64,000 nucleotides of DNA from Antedon mediterranea (lineage: Eukaryota; Echinodermata; Crinoidea; Comatulida; Antedonidae): positions 36,886,501-36,950,500 of the forward strand of contig NC_092672.1 of the NCBI RefSeq assembly GCF_964355755.1, read 5' to 3'. The translations under genes and the position numbers were made by a program. Shown here in pieces: positions 46,788 to 59,324 of this stretch (positions are counted from its first letter, which is position 1; every line of letters starts with the position of its first letter). The notes under the pieces are model-generated. The model saw only the letters and a program-made list of their open reading frames with translations. It did no database searches and was not told the DNA's origin.

Positions 46788-49373
46788 TTGCTTGCTTTAT
46801 TGCACTTAGCAGTTGTCACAGAGACTTGGCAAACACCGCAAATAACAGATGATGCACTGATGATTAACAACTTCAATATTTATACCTATCATAGAACGCA
46901 TAGGAAGGGTGGTGGAGTGGCTGTATATGTTAATTCTGAATTTCTGTCGCGAAGAATACCTGAAATAGTTGTACCCGAAGAGCTAGAGTGTGTTTGGGTT
47001 TTTATAAGACCGAAGAGGCTTCCTAGAGCTGTATCCTCTATTATAGTTTGTGGAATATATATTCCACCTAATTCTTCTGACCAACAACTACTTTTGGATC
47101 ATATTATTAAATCTCTTGACAGTCTTAAACTTAAACACACAGACGCTGGCTTCATTATTATGGGGGACCTGAACAGAACTGACCTAGCCCCGCTATGCCG
47201 TGCACATAACCTAAAACAAATTGTGAAAGAACCAACGCGAGGGGATGCAATACTAGATATTATAGCCACCAATCTGAAGCAGTATTATTGCGATCCCCGA
47301 ATTGTGTCGCCGATGGGTGCTAGCGATCATAATTGTGTTCTGTTGTCAGCAACTACAAGGACGAATAGCAACAAAATCGAAAAGCGTGTAATCAGACCAA
47401 TGAAAGCGAAAAGTGTTGAAGAATTTGGCCGTTGGATAACTACCCATGACTGGAACGAGGTTATTAACGCGAGTACTACTGAACAGAAAACGCAATCATT
47501 TTATTTGTCATTGACTTCTGCTATGAACACTTTCTTCCCGGTTAAATCCATTAAGATACATCCAACTGATAAGCCATGGATTTCACAACAAGCAAAGGAT
47601 CTTATAATGAAACGTCAACACGCTTTTACTAATCATGGTAAATCGCTAGAATGGAAATTCTATAGGAATAAGGTACAAAAAGTGATCAAGAAAGACAAAA
47701 TGAACTTTTACAATGAACGTTTATTAAACTTAAAAGCCACTAATCCCCATAAATGGCACCAAGGCGTGCAGATGTTAGCTAATAAAACTAAACCCCAACC
47801 ACTTATTAGTGTTGAGGATATTCCGCAGGATGACTATCATGGTATAAGTAATTTTGTAAACAACCGTTTTGCTATAACTTCCCAAAGCAGACCTAGTATT
47901 GATTTATGTAAGCTCCCTACGTATTTACCTGCTAATAAACCCCCTAATGTAAAAGAATGGGAAATGTACAATCAATTAAGAAAAGTTAAAGTAAATAAGT
48001 CCCCGGGCCCTGATAATGTGCCTAACAGATTAATAAGAGATTTTGCATGTGAACTAAGCATCCCTATGACTAATATCTTAAATGCCTCCCTCAGTGAGGG
48101 TCATGTCCCAACTTTGTGGAAGGATGCTATTGTTACTCCGGTTCCCAAAGAAAATGGTTGTACTAGGGTTGACAAATTTCGACCAATCTCACTTACATGT
48201 ATCCTAGCTAAGGTAGCTGAGGGCTTCATTAAAAAATGGCTCTTAACAGATATCGAGAAAAATCTTGATAACAACCAATATGGTTGCCGTAAACACTTTT
48301 CTACAACCCATAATTTGGTTGATCTACTAAATGTGTTCTATGAAGGTAGTAACATTCCCAAATCTGTTGGTCAGTTAGTTTTAACTGACTTTAGTAAAGC
48401 ATTCGATTGTGTTGACCACACAATAGCAGTTTCTAAATTAGTAACACTTGGTTGTAGACCTGAAATTGTACCGTGGTTAATTAGCTTTTTATCAAACAGA
48501 ACCCAACAAGTACGCTATAAATCCACCTTATCAATGAGTGTTAATCTAACATGTGGCGTCCCTCAAGGTACGCTCCTTGGGCCTATGATCTTTCTTGCTC
48601 TAATTAATGATGCCATGCAAGACTCGCCATGTAAAACTTGGAAATATGTAGATGATTTGTGCATAGGACAGATAGTAAAAAAGGATGTAATTTCCTCAAT
48701 ACAGAATGATGTTGCTTTACTGAATGTATGGTCTAATGAAAACAAACTAAAACTTAACCCAACTAAATGTAAAACTATGTATTTTAACTTTCAAAGAAAT
48801 CAATATGAACATGAACCCCTTTTCATTGGTAATGCTACAATTGAAATCGTTAATGAAACTAAGTTACTAGGTTTATGGATTCAAGCTAACCTCAAATGGG
48901 ACCGTAATGTTAAAGAAATTGTATCCAAAGCCAGCAGACGTCTGCATATATTATGTAGATTAAGAAAGTTCAATCTTCCGAAATTTGATCTTGTAGATGT
49001 ATTTAAGAGTTACATAAGACCAAGTGTTGAATATGCTGTCCCAGTATGGCATTCTAGTCTCACTAAGAAACAAAGTGATATGATAGAATCTGTCCAAAAA
49101 AGGGCTTGCAGAATAATATTGTGTAATGACTACATATGTTATGACCAAGCACTCAATGATCTTTCTTTAGACACTTTATCTGATAGAAGGCGTAATCTAT
49201 GCTATAAGTTTGCTCTGAATTGTTCAAAAAGTATTCATTTTGGAAAATGGTTTCCAGTGAAGAATGTAAGTAACATGAAACTAAGACGTGTAAAGTATCA
49301 ACAACCCAAATGCAGAGTTGAAAGATATAAAAAAAGTGCAATACCATACCTTATCTCGCTTCTAAATGAATAA
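46788..49373 (+). CDS. LINE 2 endonuclease/RT ORF, N-terminally truncated
   Basis: 861 codons open from a TTG; there is no convincing natural start. The first endonuclease strand (the N-x-R-S motif) is lost. VVTETWQ with the catalytic Glu, YIPPN, GDLNRTDL and GASDHNCVLL remain. RT shows FRPISLTCILAKVAE, LTDFSKAFDCVDH, GVPQGTLLGPMIF and the catalytic box as YVDD rather than YADD. YVDD is known in several Jockey-like groups, so it is not necessarily a mutation. No internal stop is present. The copy is probably immobile because its 5' end is missing. Confidence 0.88.
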   Translation: MLALLHLAVVTETWQTPQITDDALMINNFNIYTYHRTHRKGGGVAVYVNSEFLSRRIPEIVVPEELECVWVFIRPKRLPRAVSSIIVCGIYIPPNSSDQQLLLDHIIKSLDSLKLKHTDAGFIIMGDLNRTDLAPLCRAHNLKQIVKEPTRGDAILDIIATNLKQYYCDPRIVSPMGASDHNCVLLSATTRTNSNKIEKRVIRPMKAKSVEEFGRWITTHDWNEVINASTTEQKTQSFYLSLTSAMNTFFPVKSIKIHPTDKPWISQQAKDLIMKRQHAFTNHGKSLEWKFYRNKVQKVIKKDKMNFYNERLLNLKATNPHKWHQGVQMLANKTKPQPLISVEDIPQDDYHGISNFVNNRFAITSQSRPSIDLCKLPTYLPANKPPNVKEWEMYNQLRKVKVNKSPGPDNVPNRLIRDFACELSIPMTNILNASLSEGHVPTLWKDAIVTPVPKENGCTRVDKFRPISLTCILAKVAEGFIKKWLLTDIEKNLDNNQYGCRKHFSTTHNLVDLLNVFYEGSNIPKSVGQLVLTDFSKAFDCVDHTIAVSKLVTLGCRPEIVPWLISFLSNRTQQVRYKSTLSMSVNLTCGVPQGTLLGPMIFLALINDAMQDSPCKTWKYVDDLCIGQIVKKDVISSIQNDVALLNVWSNENKLKLNPTKCKTMYFNFQRNQYEHEPLFIGNATIEIVNETKLLGLWIQANLKWDRNVKEIVSKASRRLHILCRLRKFNLPKFDLVDVFKSYIRPSVEYAVPVWHSSLTKKQSDMIESVQKRACRIILCNDYICYDQALNDLSLDTLSDRRRNLCYKFALNCSKSIHFGKWFPVKNVSNMKLRRVKYQQPKCRVERYKKSAIPYLISLLNE

Positions 49374-49636
49374 TCTGTATATATCACCCAGTACAGCTTT
49401 GCAATTTTTATTGATGCTTTTAGGTGTTTTTTTTCTATTTTAATATTTTAAGCTAAACTTTTTGAATGTTCCTGTTTTGTATTTCTTGTGTAAATTACCT
49501 CCTTTTTTATATTTTTTTTTATCATTGGTTTTATACTTTTTTACTAATTTTAATATTGAACAAATGTAAATATCTTTGTAATTCAGCTAAGGCTGCGATA
49601 ATGATATTGAAATAAATGAAATGAAATGAAATGAAA
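46788..49636 (+). mobile_element. 5'-truncated LINE (LINE 2) with GAAAT-repeat tail
   Basis: The element starts abruptly at the end of the minisatellite, inside its endonuclease domain. It runs through a complete RT region, a 3' UTR of about 230 bp and a tail made of AATGAAATGAAATGAAATG (49608-49636) instead of poly(A). It is a different family from LINE 1 next to it. Confidence 0.85.
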
Positions 49637-49639
49637 CTT

Positions 49640-50378
49640 AGGCGTTTGTGGAAAATATAAGAGTACATTTTTTTATGCAATTTTAGAAAATAGATGATAT
49701 AAACAAAAAATTGACAGATATGTTTCTTATTTAGTCTAAGATAACAAAAACGGTTTATAAAATGTGTTTTTGCTGTTTAAAAATTTGTTTGACTTCTGTA
49801 AAAACAGGTAATGGTTCAATCAGTCGATGCAAATGCCATATATCCTGTTCTTTTTAGAAATCTGGAATAATTTCAACTACGTTAAAGGTAAAACTACGTT
49901 AAAGATAATATTTTTTTTCAGTTGCTTTTTATTAAATACAGTTCACACCTCATTTTTGTATCATCAATTTTTCGTACTTCTTCCAACTTGACGGCAACAA
50001 AATACAGTAGAAGTCCCTAATGGTGTTTGGCCTTCGTTCGTTTCTTGGTAAAGTGTTCCCTTTAATATGTGTCCCCTGAATACTAGGGTAATGTGTCCTA
50101 AGACCATTATTCAAGGGTTCAATGAAGTTTCAACACACTTAAATGCTATTATTAATTTTTGTTTTAAAATATTGTTCCTGACTGTCCACACGGACACGTA
50201 ACGTAAATTGTTGAACTAAATATTAGTGAAATCATAGCATATAACACGATTAGTGCAACACACGAGGACTAGAATATACATTATAAGTGTAACTTGAAAA
50301 GTTGATCCCTATCGAATTTCTCTCGAATAATGTGATAGTCACACGTATAATACAGTATTAAGTGTTTGTTTTGTATGT
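49640..50378 (-). other. Spacer and 3' UTR of the copper-transporter gene
   Basis: No coding exon. A minus-strand AATAAA (TTTATT near 49928) could end the SLC31 transcript. Confidence 0.35.
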
Positions 50379-52201
50379 TCATACTTCCGTTGAAATACTT
50401 GAACGCATCTGTAACGGGACCGTTTCCGCGTTCATCATACGGCGCATAGGCCTATTGGAATCTGGTAAAGCTTCCGTATTGTACGGTGGTCGGGCCTCTA
50501 GAACAAAATAACCAACTGCCGCTGTGATGACGACACAGATGAACATCCAACCGTTAAAAGTCATTACAATTAACATGAGTACATATCCAATGACTAGTTT
50601 TATGCAATTCAGAAAAGATAGAAGGATGTGTATGATAATTCTGAAATAGATAAAAAGATGCATGTTAGGTTATGTTTCTGGCCCATGCGGCAATAATGTT
50701 GCACTGGACAGTGAAGTGGAAGGACGATTTTGAAAAAAAAAACCTTGAAAAATCACTTTTGAATTAATCAAAGTGTATAAACGATGGTTTTGTCAACTCA
50801 TGCTTATTTGCTATTTCATAAATTAGACCGCACTTAAAAACTACTGATACTATTAATTAAGTGTCCCATAACTCTTTTTGATATAATATCATAACTTGCT
50901 ATTTCGATTTCTGTGTTTTTTTATTACGTCACGATAAACGTAATACCAACGTCTTTACATTTAGTCAATATTTATATGATTAGTTTTTAAGTTATGTTTA
51001 AATTAGTGTACAGCTTTAATAATATTAATAGGCTCAATATGTCATGATCAGTTCTCTGAACGGATTGAGTACGTCATCATAAATATATGCGGTACGTATG
51101 CGTAATTGTATTCATATTACATCCAAGTTAGTCAAGTTAATTCACGTGACACATAAAAGCAGACGAGAAAAATCTAGGTCAATCAACTACTGACCAATCA
51201 TAACACGACATCAATCCATCATCACCACGCGCTCGCTCAAACACCACTCATCACCGATCACCGATCATCGACGACAACACGGAGAAATAATGAAAACAAA
51301 ACGTATAAGTATGTATTGAATTATTTGTATTTTTGTCTAATTTTAGGTCAAATAGTACCATATAGAATTATATTTATTTAGATTGCATTGCATCAGAACT
51401 TAGATATGCGTCTTTATGTTGCCTTAGTACAATCTCTTGACTAGTCTAGTCGAGCTAGCCTAGGTTCACCCGAACCGACCCATACATGCATGGCCTGGAA
51501 AAAGAACCGAACTAAGAAGGCAATTCCGAATCATGTAGGCCTAGACCTAGATGAAGAAATACGTTAATCTGTCACAGATTGTTTGTATTGTTTATTAAGT
51601 GCGTGATTATTTTATACTATGGATGATGGGATGAATAACAGGCCTAAAAATATCACTTTTAAATTAGTAATTAGACCATTCTAATTAGCTAGCTGTGGAA
51701 ACAAATATTGATCGATTAAAAGATACTTACAGTTTTCTATGAAGAGTTTGTTCAGTAAAGGTAGGTTCACTGTGTAAAGTATCAAATCTCACTGCAGTCC
51801 ATCGGTCACACTTATCCAACGAAAGACTTTTAAAAGTTGTTTTCATCTGTAAATTTTCACTTAAAACACGGCGTGATTGAAAATCATCGGCGGAGCGCGT
51901 ACTTGTGTCACGCACTTCGCATGCGTTTAGTAAGTGCTTAGTTTTCTTTCCTCGGAGACGTAATAATTTAAGACGTTGCTGATACACCTGTAATTTATTC
52001 AGTCCATTTTGACGTAAACGTTTAAATATTTCGAACGATATGCTTAGAATTATTGCAAGTAATAATGCTAAAATGAAATCTATAATAGAAAAAAAAAATA
52101 GTACTGGTTAAAAAGGGATAATAGCCTCACAATTCTTAATAGCATCATCAAACGATTACCGACAGCATCATCAAAATTAGCATTTCTTCCCTTGTTTACT
52201 G

Positions 52202-52232
<31 letters not shown>

Positions 52233-54693
52233 TTCATCATCACCATCACTGATTTAGATTACCATAAACATCATATTAATCGCCAATAAGATAATTACGT
52301 CAACATCATCAATATCATCATTATCATCATTATCATCAATATCATCAATATCGTCATTATCATCAATATCATCAATATCATCATTATCATCAATATCATC
52401 AATATCATCAATATCATCAATATCATCATTGTCATCAATATCATCATTATCATCAATATCATCAATACCATAATTATCATCATTATCATCAATATCATCA
52501 ATATCCTCATTATCATCATTATCATCAATATCATCAATATCATCATTATCATCATTATCATCATTATCATCATCATCATTATCATCATTATAATCATTAT
52601 CATCGTCAATATCATCATTATCATCGTCATTATCATCATTATCATCATCATCATCATCATTATCATCATTATCATCACTATCATCGTCAATATCATCATT
52701 ATCATCAATATCATTATTATCATCAATATCATCATTAAACAGTCATGATGATTACCTGTAGTTGTGTCTATCGTCCAATTTTCAAATAGATAAACAGGAA
52801 TTTCTAACGAAAAGTGAAACGTTGACTGCAAGGGGAAAAAAATGATGTATATCAGAATGATGATACACTAATCATTATATGCTAATATGTGTGTAAAAAC
52901 CTATTAGACCTATAATACTCCTTCATTTAAATATTTCGACAATATAAAACTCAAACAATGCAGTAATAGATAAAGTAAGCCGTACGCATATTCATTGATC
53001 CGTGGTTTTAACTCATAAAACCGGCTAATAATCTAAGCAATGCTTTTGTATTCACTTGTTAACAAAAAAAACTAGACTCGTGAACTTTGATAAATAAACA
53101 ATGTGCTGAATAACTCTCTTTTCACCATGTAATAATTGCTTCCGACTAGAACGTACACGCAACGTAAATTTAACCCATTAAGCTTGGTTCCCACTAGAAA
53201 CGTAACGCAAGGACGTAAACGCAACGCAAGCGTTTTAACCAATGACAAGCGAAGTTATAGACAGTTAGCAATCACAAGCGAATAAGCCATCGCTTGTGAT
53301 TGGTACGTCGTTGCGTTACGTCCTTGCGTTGCGTCGCTAGTGGGAACCACGCTTTACGAAAGACAGAGTGTGATTGGTAAAATGCCTTGCGTTGCCCGTA
53401 CACGTACTTCATTGAGTTGCGTCCTAATTGGAAACAAGCTTAAATAATGGAGCTATAAATAGAACTAGGTTTGTTAATGTATATAACGCTTGGTTCCCAC
53501 TAGGACGCAGCGCAAGGACGTAAGCGCAACGCAACCTAAAGCTTGGTTCCCACTAGAACGTAACGCAAGGACGTAAACGCAACGCAAGCGTTTTAACCAA
53601 TGACAAGCGAAGTTATAGACAGACAGTTAGGATTAGGGTTAAAGCGTGGTTCCCACTAGCGACGCAACACAACGACGTAATGCAACGCAAGTGAATTGAC
53701 CAATCACAAGCGATGGCTTATTCGCTTGTGATTGCTAACTGTCTATAACTTCGCTTGTCATTGGTTAAAACGCTTGCGTTGCGTTTACGTCCTTGCGTTA
53801 TGTTCTAGTGGGAACCAAGCTTAATTGACAAATGACAAGCGACAGTTCGGATAATCCATCGCTTGTGATTAGTTAAGTTACTTTTGTTTGCGCTTACGCC
53901 CTTGCTTGGGATCCAAGCTTAAAGCTCAGGTACAGTCATGAATTTTAAATATAATATTTGGTTAATTGTACATAAATCAAATATTTGTAACAGAAATCAA
54001 AACGAAAAAACATGAATTTCCATTAATATGGTCAAATACAAAATTTGGCAAAATCCTTCCATAAAAACCAGGAAGACTTTTTTTCAGTAGTTAGTCACTT
54101 AACCTAATGTAATAACATGTCTGGTGACTCCCTAGAAGGTGAAAAAAGATGGTGGATATACGGTGGATAATTTTTGCTATAGCATGAAAATAAAAATCTG
54201 AAGTTGAATAAAAATACCAGAAATGTAATATTCAAGTTATATTATCTATATTTAGTCATCTGATAACATTTTTTACCACACTGTTTATTTTTCATAGCTT
54301 TTTAAAATGCCTCTCTATTTACAAAATGTGTGTACAAAAGAATAGAGATTTTACTGCGTAATTTGAACTATACCCCACTGATAAGAAAGTGCTTATTTTC
54401 AACAAGCTCGTGTAACACAAATAAAATCCCAAATATTATGAAACATAGGGGAAACTATAGATCGATAATTTAAATTGGAATGTATGATAAATAGAATTTT
54501 TTTGCCCGCACCTGGCCTTTAAGTTCAATGGATGCTTAATTGTACGTACCGCATGGCCGTGTATGTTGTGACTCTCACTGCTACCGTGCTCATTTGTATG
54601 GTCGTTCATCGTTGCACCCTCCCTAGACGTATTCCAGGAATTGTTCGCCTTCATCATATCACCCATACCTGTAGGATGGATGTGTTCATTCAT
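50379..54693 (-). CDS. SLC31A1: CTR/SLC31-family copper transporter, four exons
   Basis: Exons 54693-54550, 52825-52756, 52079-51731 and 50640-50379 join in phase with GT-AG borders, giving 274 residues; human CTR1 has 190. Exon 1 is a His/Met-rich ectodomain (MNEHIHPTGMGDMM, HNIHGH) with an N-glycosylation site (NNS), suited to capturing copper. Exon 2 gives STFHFSLEIPVYLFENW, the pre-TM1 motif of the family. TM1 is FILALLLAIILSISFEIF. A long charged cytoplasmic loop follows. TM2 has GYVLMLIVMTFN with the pore motif M-x3-M, and TM3 is GWMFICVVITAAVGYFVL. The usual TM3 GxxxG is changed to AxxxG-like, and the HCH end is missing; the protein ends SSISTEV. In the family, trimers move Cu(I) across the plasma or endosomal membrane. 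CTR1 versus CTR2 is not certain. Confidence 0.92.
52203..52738 (-). repeat. (ATC/ATT)n microsatellite, about 535 bp
   Basis: An almost uninterrupted mix of ATCATC, ATTATC and AATATC triplets. It lies inside SLC31 intron 2 and ends only about 17 bp from the donor of exon 2 at 52755. It produces a spurious Met/Ile-rich frame continuous with that exon. Confidence 0.95.
53180..53925. mobile_element. Cluster of nested CCCACTAG-family MITEs with a long palindrome
   Basis: At least four copies or part copies. 53180-53355 is complete (AAGCTTGGTTCCCACTAG to CTAGTGGGAACCACGCTT). A fragment lies near 53390-53442, an end-only fragment at 53484-53537, and a larger nested unit at 53538-53822. The block at 53540-53630 repeats 53180-53270 directly, and 53730-53822 repeats it in reverse, so the cluster can fold into a long hairpin. 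A decayed copy follows to about 53925. Related copy: 4765-4912. It lies in the first intron of the SLC31 gene. Confidence 0.85.
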
Positions 54694-55349
54694 TCTGCCG
54701 ACGCTTTTGTTTCAGCGGAATTCACTTCGTTGTATTAAATACAGAAGAGAACAGGTGTTTAATCCAAAACAAAACGATTGAATGTCAAAAAACGATTCCA
54801 AATACTGGAAATTGGAATTATTATCCTTGTGAGTCTTGTCTCTTCCAATAGACCTATCACATTAATCATAACAACATAGTCTGCCAATATGGAAATAACA
54901 GCTTTCTTCACGATCCAGTGATGAATATCATCTGTAAATATATTGAAATAATCATTTTAAATTGGAAGGAAGTGAAGTTGATCCCATCTGGTTTGTCACG
55001 TGATGAAATCCACCATTAGACATAGGCCAACTAAAACTTGTCTGTAAAAACACCCAGGATTTGGTTTACTGACGCATGAATTTTTTTCCCAAAGAGTTTA
55101 GTCAAAACAACAAGTGTATAAAGACATTAGACAAGGACTGGTTCACTCACGGGTACTTTGTAATATGTAGGTGAAATGTACACGGATTTTAGCTTTCAAA
55201 GAACTTTATAATACTTTATTGTGTATCAACGTCTAATTCCATCTAATTGTAACTTTGGATTTAGCTTTTTACATTTTGTTCTTGTTATTTGCTTTTTTAT
55301 TAGCAACATAATTATAAAATGTAAGCTCGTCATTGTGTACAACATAGCA

Positions 55350-55965
55350 TTTGGTAATCCTGGACACAATGAGGATTATATTATAAAATAAAATTCATTA
55401 TGTCCCACTGTAGACATATAAATATATAATGAAATCATTGGACACAGTAAAGTATTGTTATAAATACAATATTTTATCCAACTATATTATTTTTGATAAT
55501 CCAGTGCAAGAGGAATTATATTATAAATGTCTCCCATTATCGACATTTTGGTAATCCGTGGATTATACTATAAAATAAAATTCATTATGTTCTAATAGAC
55601 ATTTGAGTAATCCTTGTAGCTACACAATGAATAATATTTAATAAAATCATTGGACACAGTAACGTATTATGTTATAAATACAATGTTTTATCCAACTATA
55701 TTATTTTTGATAATCCAGGGCAAGAGGAATTATATTATACATTTGATTGTGTCTCCCATTATCGACATTTTGGTAATCCGTGGACACAACAAAGAATTAT
55801 GTTATAAATGAAATGTTTTATCTAACTATATTATTTTTGATACTCCAGGGCACGAGGGGTAAAAGGTATGTAACATACATTTAATTACGTCTTCCATTAC
55901 CGACACTTTGGTAATCCGTGGACACAATTAAGAATTATTTTATAGTTTGAAGAATGTTTATCCAC
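55350..55965 (+). repeat. Complex AT-rich tandem repeat, about three units
   Basis: Units of about 135-210 bp share GGACACARTAAMGTATT, ATCCAACTATATTATTTTTG, GATAATCCAGGGCAAGAGG, TCTCCCATTATCGACATTTT and GGTAATCCGTGGACACAA. Similarity falls toward the outer units. Confidence 0.8.
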
Positions 55966-57860
55966 CATAGCTCTTAGTTATGGAAATACAATGAAGAATT
56001 ATTCTTTATTTAGGCCTATGCCCCACTATATTCGTTTAAGCCAATTAAGAATTACCAAACGGAATGACTCAACTAAAAGGCAGAAACCACATATAAATAG
56101 AGATATCACCATGTATGTTGCATGCCTCTATAGCCAGTGGTAGTTAGGGAGACGGTTTGGTAGCCAAATCCTAATATTTGTATTACCAAAATGCTAATGT
56201 GTTTGTAGTATGTTCAATTTTTAATGTCCAAGCAGGGAGGTATAAAATAAGTGTCTAAAGTGACATGCTGTAGTATTACTATTATGTAGTATTATAGTAT
56301 CCAGCAAATTCACAAAGAAACATGTTATAAAGCATGTCAAAAACAGTCGGTTCGTGTCTTGCTTAACTTTATTAGTATTGGTACTTAATCTACAACCGAT
56401 TGTTGATCGAGTCATGAATAAAAAGCATGGATGATTTGTTTAAGCAAATTAAATATTTAATCTGATAGAATTTCTTGTTTCCTTTACATAAGACGCGAAT
56501 GCAGTGTACGTATCTGGTTTGGCACGTAACGTAAAAAAATGTTCAGTTGGATATTAATATCAAAGTTCGTAATTAAAGTACACGTAACGTAAAAAAAAAA
56601 ACATGACTTCAAAAGTCTTCTATGTAGGACCCCCTCCCTAACATGTATAGCCGACCAATTTAATATATTTAATTCGCTGTTGGCGTTTCGATAATACTTA
56701 CCGTATCACATAGGCCTACATGTGTCTGATGGACATTAATTCAATAGGTAGCGGTTATAACGGTAAATATTAGCGTCGTACTCGTGTTTTGTATAAATTA
56801 GCCCGTTTATGTACAGAGGGTACGACAACAGGACATACTGAACAGCAACCATGGATTAAAGTACGTGCTTATGTCAAGGGTGTTCATCTTATCAGTTATC
56901 AGTTCGACACAATCACGTATACATTATAGTAAAATTATTTAATACAGAATACTATAGACAGCAGCATGGTAATCTATATTTTTTTGCCAGGTTCAAAAAA
57001 ACTTATCGCTCTATTTCAACAAACGTTGGGAGATAAATTAAAGAGTACAGTACTAATTATTATCCGGTGTATTTAAGTTTGGTATCTTAACATGGGATAA
57101 TATTTGGTCTATAGTATATCGTGGTCAACTTAAAATTGACAGGAAACGGGTGAAAGAGTTGAGTACTAAGTATTTATATCCACGCTTATAGGTTTAATAT
57201 AATGTAGATACTGGCTATAATTAATTTTACTTTTTTATTTAAGTAACCGAAGCACGTTGTTACAGAAGACGCCCGAGAAGACGTTAATACACGTAAACAA
57301 TTATTGTCAATAACTCAAATAAATGAAAATCAAACTTACTAACAATAACATATGGATGGAAATAACAAATACGCCGAACAAGTTGATGATGTAAAAATAT
57401 AACGAATAGCACTTAACAGCCAAAAACATTAATGTCCCCTGAGATGTAAAACGCATGCGCAAAAACTTCCATTCGAGCTGCAGACAGCGATATTTGATGT
57501 GTTGACCATCGGTGCGTCAACTTAGTTATTAATATCAAAGTTCGTTAAGTACTGTATAAATATAATATAGTTTGATAATAGATGGCGCTCTTATATAAGA
57601 AGGATTAGTAATAATCATTTATTGGAAACTTCACTTTTACAACAGTGGCACACTTTGATGATAAGGTGCGTCCAAAATATTAACTTAAAATTAAACAAAA
57701 TAAATGCAACATTTCTTTAACATGTGAAATACGCAACATAAAAGGCATACAAAAATAAATAAAATTAACTTAAAATGAATCAAAATAAATGTAAAAATAA
57801 TAATAAATTAGTAATAGCCTAAAACTATCAAAGAAGAAATAATACACACTAAAAGAAATC
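55966..57860. other. Intergenic between the two minus-strand genes
   Basis: No supported exon. An NRF1-like palindrome (ACGCATGCGCA, about 57451) is a possible promoter element for the SLC31 gene. A minus-strand AATAAA (TTTATT near 57620) could be a distal poly(A) site for the calpain gene. Confidence 0.3.
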
Positions 57861-57866
57861 TATGTT

Positions 57867-58025
57867 AAGCTTTGTCTACACTATCAAACTTTATGTGACA
57901 AAAAATGTGATGTGCCCATATATGGACATGATGATGTCATATAATTACTATATTTGGGCATATCACTACCATATTTGGGCACATCACACTTTTTTTGTCA
58001 AACTAGTTTGATATTGTAGACAGAC
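57867..58025. mobile_element. M1 MITE, copy 15
   Basis: Full copy outside the BCR gene, in the presumed 3' UTR or downstream region of the calpain gene. Ends are TTTGTCTACACTATCAAAC and AGTTTGATATTGTAGACAG. Confidence 0.8.
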
Positions 58026-59324
58026 TAACTTTCCCGAAATTTAATAATCTCACCTAACTGCTCTAAAATGATAATGCACAATAATACGTACATGCATAAT
58101 TTAAGTTGAATTAAATTAAATGAACGAAAGAAATAGAACCACAAGAATACATTTCATAGTTAAAATCTCAATTTTATTATCGTATGTAAATGTATGCAGC
58201 ACACAGTAGGCCTACTGTAATAATAACACAACTTTCCAAAAAAGGAATCAATTGAGTTGAAGCTCAAAAATAACGATGACAATTGAAACAAATACACATC
58301 TATTATAAATAAAATATTTAGTTTAATTTATTTAGAAAATGACCCTGAAAAAGCATACCATAAATAGATAGGCCTATGTTCATATTGTGCGCAACTTAGA
58401 CTGCAGGTACCACATTACAATATTTTCTCACAAACTTCAGGGATTTAGGAATATAAACATTAAGACAAGACAGATCACTAATAAATAAAATTGCAGTAAA
58501 CATTTGATGTAATATTTTTAGAGTAAGAAATATATTATATATATATATATAAATAAAATAGATGAGGTTTCTTTTTTAAAGAGAATGTACTTTTTAAAAA
58601 TATATTTTTAACCTGAAGTTAAGAGCAATGACAAATACACAAATAGGAAATATAAAATTTTACAGAAAAATAAAGGAGAATTGAAATATGATAGATGATA
58701 ACATTAACATAATAAAAGTAAATTTTGATATACAATTTGGCAAATTTGAATTAAAAAACCCCAATTAACATTTTTGTATATATTTTCCAGGGTATTACAA
58801 TACATCTGTTTTCAGTTATTATCAATATACAAAATCGGGGAGGGGAGGGGGGACTGGAGAGTATAACCAGATTTCTAACATTTTAACTAAGGTAAAAAAT
58901 TTAAATATAAGTATTATTTACAGGCAAGAACTAAGTAAAATATAACTTATATAAACAAAAACATGATACAATATTAAACTATAAATTAAATTACTCTGAA
59001 TACAATATAATTAATATAATATAATTAATTGTGAACCACATATATAATTCTTTCTAGATAAAAGTACTTATTTACTTACATTACTAGTCTGGGAAACTAA
59101 ACTTTTATGACTACATTCACACAATCCTGTTCCATTGGCCACTACTGGGAACAAATGATCCTACTAATGTACATATTTCTGGTGGTCTATATGACCCAAA
59201 TACTGCTACGATATCACCTGACTGACATTAGTTGAAAGTGAGTGAACCACAAACAAGCCTCAAATGTCAATAGGAAGTCTTCAAATTGCAATTGTGTACT
59301 ATGTAAACAACTTACTTAAACAAT

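Noticed and set aside
51225-51315. GC-richer stretch with ATGAAAACAAAACGTATAAG and a GT, possible first exon on the plus strand
   Set aside because: No downstream partner exon found, and the frame stops after nine codons; perhaps only a regulatory patch in an SLC31 intron.
52295-52755. Met/Ile-rich minus-strand ORF tail
   Set aside because: It is the ATC/ATT microsatellite read through the donor of SLC31 exon 2; only 52756-52825 is coding.
53630-53652. Telomere-like TTAGGATTAGGGTTA
   Set aside because: A single short match inside a MITE cluster, not an array.
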